This document shows, piece after piece, positions 31,691 to 33,342 of a stretch of 33,342 nt of DNA; the stretch's first letter is position 1, and each line of letters begins with the position of its first letter. The DNA is from Streptomyces hygroscopicus subsp. hygroscopicus (lineage in GTDB: Bacteria; Actinomycetota; Actinomycetes; Streptomycetales; Streptomycetaceae), in contig NZ_BBOX01000200.1 of NCBI RefSeq assembly GCF_001553455.1, forward strand, positions 1 through 33,342. Direction: 5' to 3'. A program made the translations under genes and the position numbers. Under the pieces are notes generated by a model that worked only from the letters and a program-made list of their open reading frames with translations, made no database searches and had not been told where the DNA came from.

Positions 31691-31810
31691 CGGCCCGGCC
31701 GCCGCGTGCGACCATCAAGGGGTCGGCGTGCGCGGCCGGCCCGGTGGGGAATCCCACGGGCCCGCCACGCGTTGTTGACAGTGACGGTATTCCACGACGT
31801 AAGGATTCCT

Positions 31811-33313
31811 TTGACCCACTCCTCTTCCCTTCCGCAGGACCGGCAGCGAGCCGCCGAGAGCCTTCGGGCCGACGCCCTGATGGAAGAGGACGTCGCCTGG
31901 AGTCACGAGATCGACGGGGAGCGTGACGGCGACCAGTACGACCGCTCCGACCGCGCAGCCCTGCGGCGCGTGGCGGGGCTGTCCACCGAGCTCGAGGACG
32001 TCACCGAGGTCGAGTACCGGCAGCTGCGCCTGGAGCGCGTGGTGCTGGTCGGTGTCTGGACCTCCGGCACGGTCCAGGACGCGGAGAACTCCCTGGCGGA
32101 GCTCGCCGCGCTCGCCGAGACCGCCGGCGCCCTGGTGCTCGACGGTGTGATCCAGCGGCGCAACAAGCCGGATCCCGCCACCTACATCGGCTCCGGCAAG
32201 GCCGAGGAACTGCGCGACATCGTGGTCGAGTCCGGTGCCGACACCGTCGTCTGCGACGGTGAGCTGAGCCCGGGCCAGCTGATCCACCTCGAGGACGTCG
32301 TCAAGGTCAAGGTGGTCGACCGGACCGCCCTGATCCTCGACATCTTCGCCCAGCACGCCAAGTCCCGGGAGGGCAAGGCGCAGGTGTCGCTCGCCCAGAT
32401 GCAGTACATGCTGCCCCGGCTGCGAGGCTGGGGTCAGTCGCTGTCCCGGCAGATGGGTGGCGGTGGCTCCGGATCCTCGGGCGGCGGTATGGCCACCCGT
32501 GGCCCCGGTGAGACCAAGATCGAGACGGACCGGCGCCGCATCCGCGAGAAGATGGCCAAGATGCGCCGCGAGATCGCCGAGATGAAGACCGGCCGCGACA
32601 TCAAGCGGCAGGAGCGCCGGCGCCACAAGGTCCCCTCGGTCGCCATCGCCGGATACACCAACGCGGGCAAGTCCTCCCTGCTCAACCGGCTCACCGGTGC
32701 GGGCGTCCTGGTGGAGAACGCACTGTTCGCCACCCTGGACCCGACCGTGCGCCGGGCCGAGACCCCCAGCGGGCGGCTCTACACCCTGGCGGACACCGTC
32801 GGATTCGTCCGCCATCTGCCGCACCACCTGGTGGAGGCGTTCCGCTCCACCATGGAGGAGGTCGGCGACGCCGATCTGATCCTCCATGTGGTGGATGGCT
32901 CGCACCCGGCCCCGGAGGAGCAGCTGGCCGCCGTGCGTGAGGTGATCCGCGACGTGGGCGCGGTCGACGTGCCCGAGATCGTGGTGATCAACAAGGCGGA
33001 TCTGGCCGATCCGCTGGTCGTGCAGCGGCTGCTGCGCATGGAACGGCGCGCTCTGGCGGTCTCGGCCCGCAGCGGGCTGGGCATCGACGAGCTGCTCGCG
33101 GTCATCGACGAGGAGCTGCCCCGGCCCCAGGTCGAGATCGAGGTGCTGGTGCCGTACACCGACGGCAAGCTGGTCGCGCGCACCCATGCCGACGGCGAGG
33201 TGATCTCCGAGGAGCACACCCCGGAGGGCACGCTGCTCAAGGCACGGGTGCACGAGGAACTCGCGGCGGAGCTGCGGCGCTACGTACCGGCCGCGGCCGG
33301 CGGACAGCGCTAG
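31811..33313 (+). CDS. hflX: GTPase HflX
   Basis: Ribosome-associated GTPase that splits or rescues stalled ribosomes, 500 residues. N-terminal HflX domain (about 60-235) with YIGSGKAEELRDIVVESGAD and the Gly/Ser-rich loop GGGGSGSSGGG. A coiled-coil linker follows (DRRRIREKMAKMRREIAEMK). G domain: G1 GYTNAGKSS (281-289), G3 DTVGF, G4 NKAD, G5 SARSG. TTG 31811 is chosen because AAGGA lies 5 nt upstream and the N-terminus then matches the Streptomyces family; no ATG or GTG fits before residue 24. In many actinobacteria this gene is near lexA, here outside the window. Confidence 0.95.
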   Translation: MTHSSSLPQDRQRAAESLRADALMEEDVAWSHEIDGERDGDQYDRSDRAALRRVAGLSTELEDVTEVEYRQLRLERVVLVGVWTSGTVQDAENSLAELAALAETAGALVLDGVIQRRNKPDPATYIGSGKAEELRDIVVESGADTVVCDGELSPGQLIHLEDVVKVKVVDRTALILDIFAQHAKSREGKAQVSLAQMQYMLPRLRGWGQSLSRQMGGGGSGSSGGGMATRGPGETKIETDRRRIREKMAKMRREIAEMKTGRDIKRQERRRHKVPSVAIAGYTNAGKSSLLNRLTGAGVLVENALFATLDPTVRRAETPSGRLYTLADTVGFVRHLPHHLVEAFRSTMEEVGDADLILHVVDGSHPAPEEQLAAVREVIRDVGAVDVPEIVVINKADLADPLVVQRLLRMERRALAVSARSGLGIDELLAVIDEELPRPQVEIEVLVPYTDGKLVARTHADGEVISEEHTPEGTLLKARVHEELAAELRRYVPAAAGGQR

Positions 33314-33342
33314 CCACGACAAGCACACGGCGAGGGCCCCCC

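Noticed and set aside
31775..31783. TTGACAGTG as a third PafBC-type element upstream of hflX
   Set aside because: It has a mismatch at the fourth base and no TAnnnT after 8 nt.
31775..31803. TTGACA-N17-CGTAAG promoter for hflX
   Set aside because: The -10 is poor and would make a leaderless TTG start, while the AAGGA Shine-Dalgarno requires RNA beginning further upstream.
1..33342. Mobile elements, CRISPR arrays, tRNA or rRNA genes
   Set aside because: No transposase, integrase, terminal repeats, spaced palindromic repeats or cloverleaf sequences were recognised; the tandem arrays have no unique spacers.

Overview
The DNA is very GC-rich with strong GC bias at third codon positions, many GTG starts and terminators without long U-tracts. 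The gene order recA-recX ... gluDCBA/gluRK ... miaB-miaA-dapF-rshA ... hflX is the chromosomal-core order I know from Streptomyces (S. coelicolor SCO57xx region). The window is therefore best read as a Streptomyces core-chromosome segment. I see no insertion sequence, phage, CRISPR array, tRNA or rRNA.

Layout. (1) 1-4152, minus: the Lhr-type helicase, cut off at the window edge. It is divergent from an AraC regulator that runs into azlC-azlD (4233-6125). (2) 6126-7307, minus: a toroid-fold (prenyltransferase/cyclase-like) protein followed, in the same frame after its stop, by a relic of an MFS transporter. (3) 7386-10748, plus: DUF3046 protein, AI-2E-family membrane protein, recA and recX. 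The recA promoter region holds a LexA box, a perfect TTATCCACA DnaA box and a PafBC (RecA-NDp) type promoter. (4) 10978-14139, minus: rhodanese, cysteine dioxygenase, an unlisted 29-codon Cys-rich leader peptide with an attenuator-like structure, and an FAD monooxygenase whose 3' end lies in a tandem duplication. (5) 14327-21293: the glutamate uptake module gluABCD (minus), the divergent two-component pair gluR-gluK (plus), and a convergent TAXI-type solute-binding protein with no TRAP membrane subunits nearby. (6) 21528-25965: tRNA modification genes miaB and miaA, with small conserved genes between them. (7) 26074-33313: a membrane protein, dapF, the RelA/SpoT homologue rshA, an M1 metallopeptidase and hflX.

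How the parts work together. recA and lhr share the same DNA-damage promoter type, so the window carries two members of a LexA-independent repair regulon. The cysteine dioxygenase-rhodanese pair appears to be controlled by translation of a leader peptide with Cys codons near its end. GluRK, gluABCD and perhaps the TAXI protein form a glutamate sensing and uptake unit. Many genes have a TAnnnT-like -10 hexamer ending 6-7 nt before the start codon, which suggests leaderless mRNAs.

The most novel-looking items are the cysteine leader/attenuator before cysteine dioxygenase, the orphan TAXI protein beside GluK, and the leaderless PafBC-type promoter of lhr.
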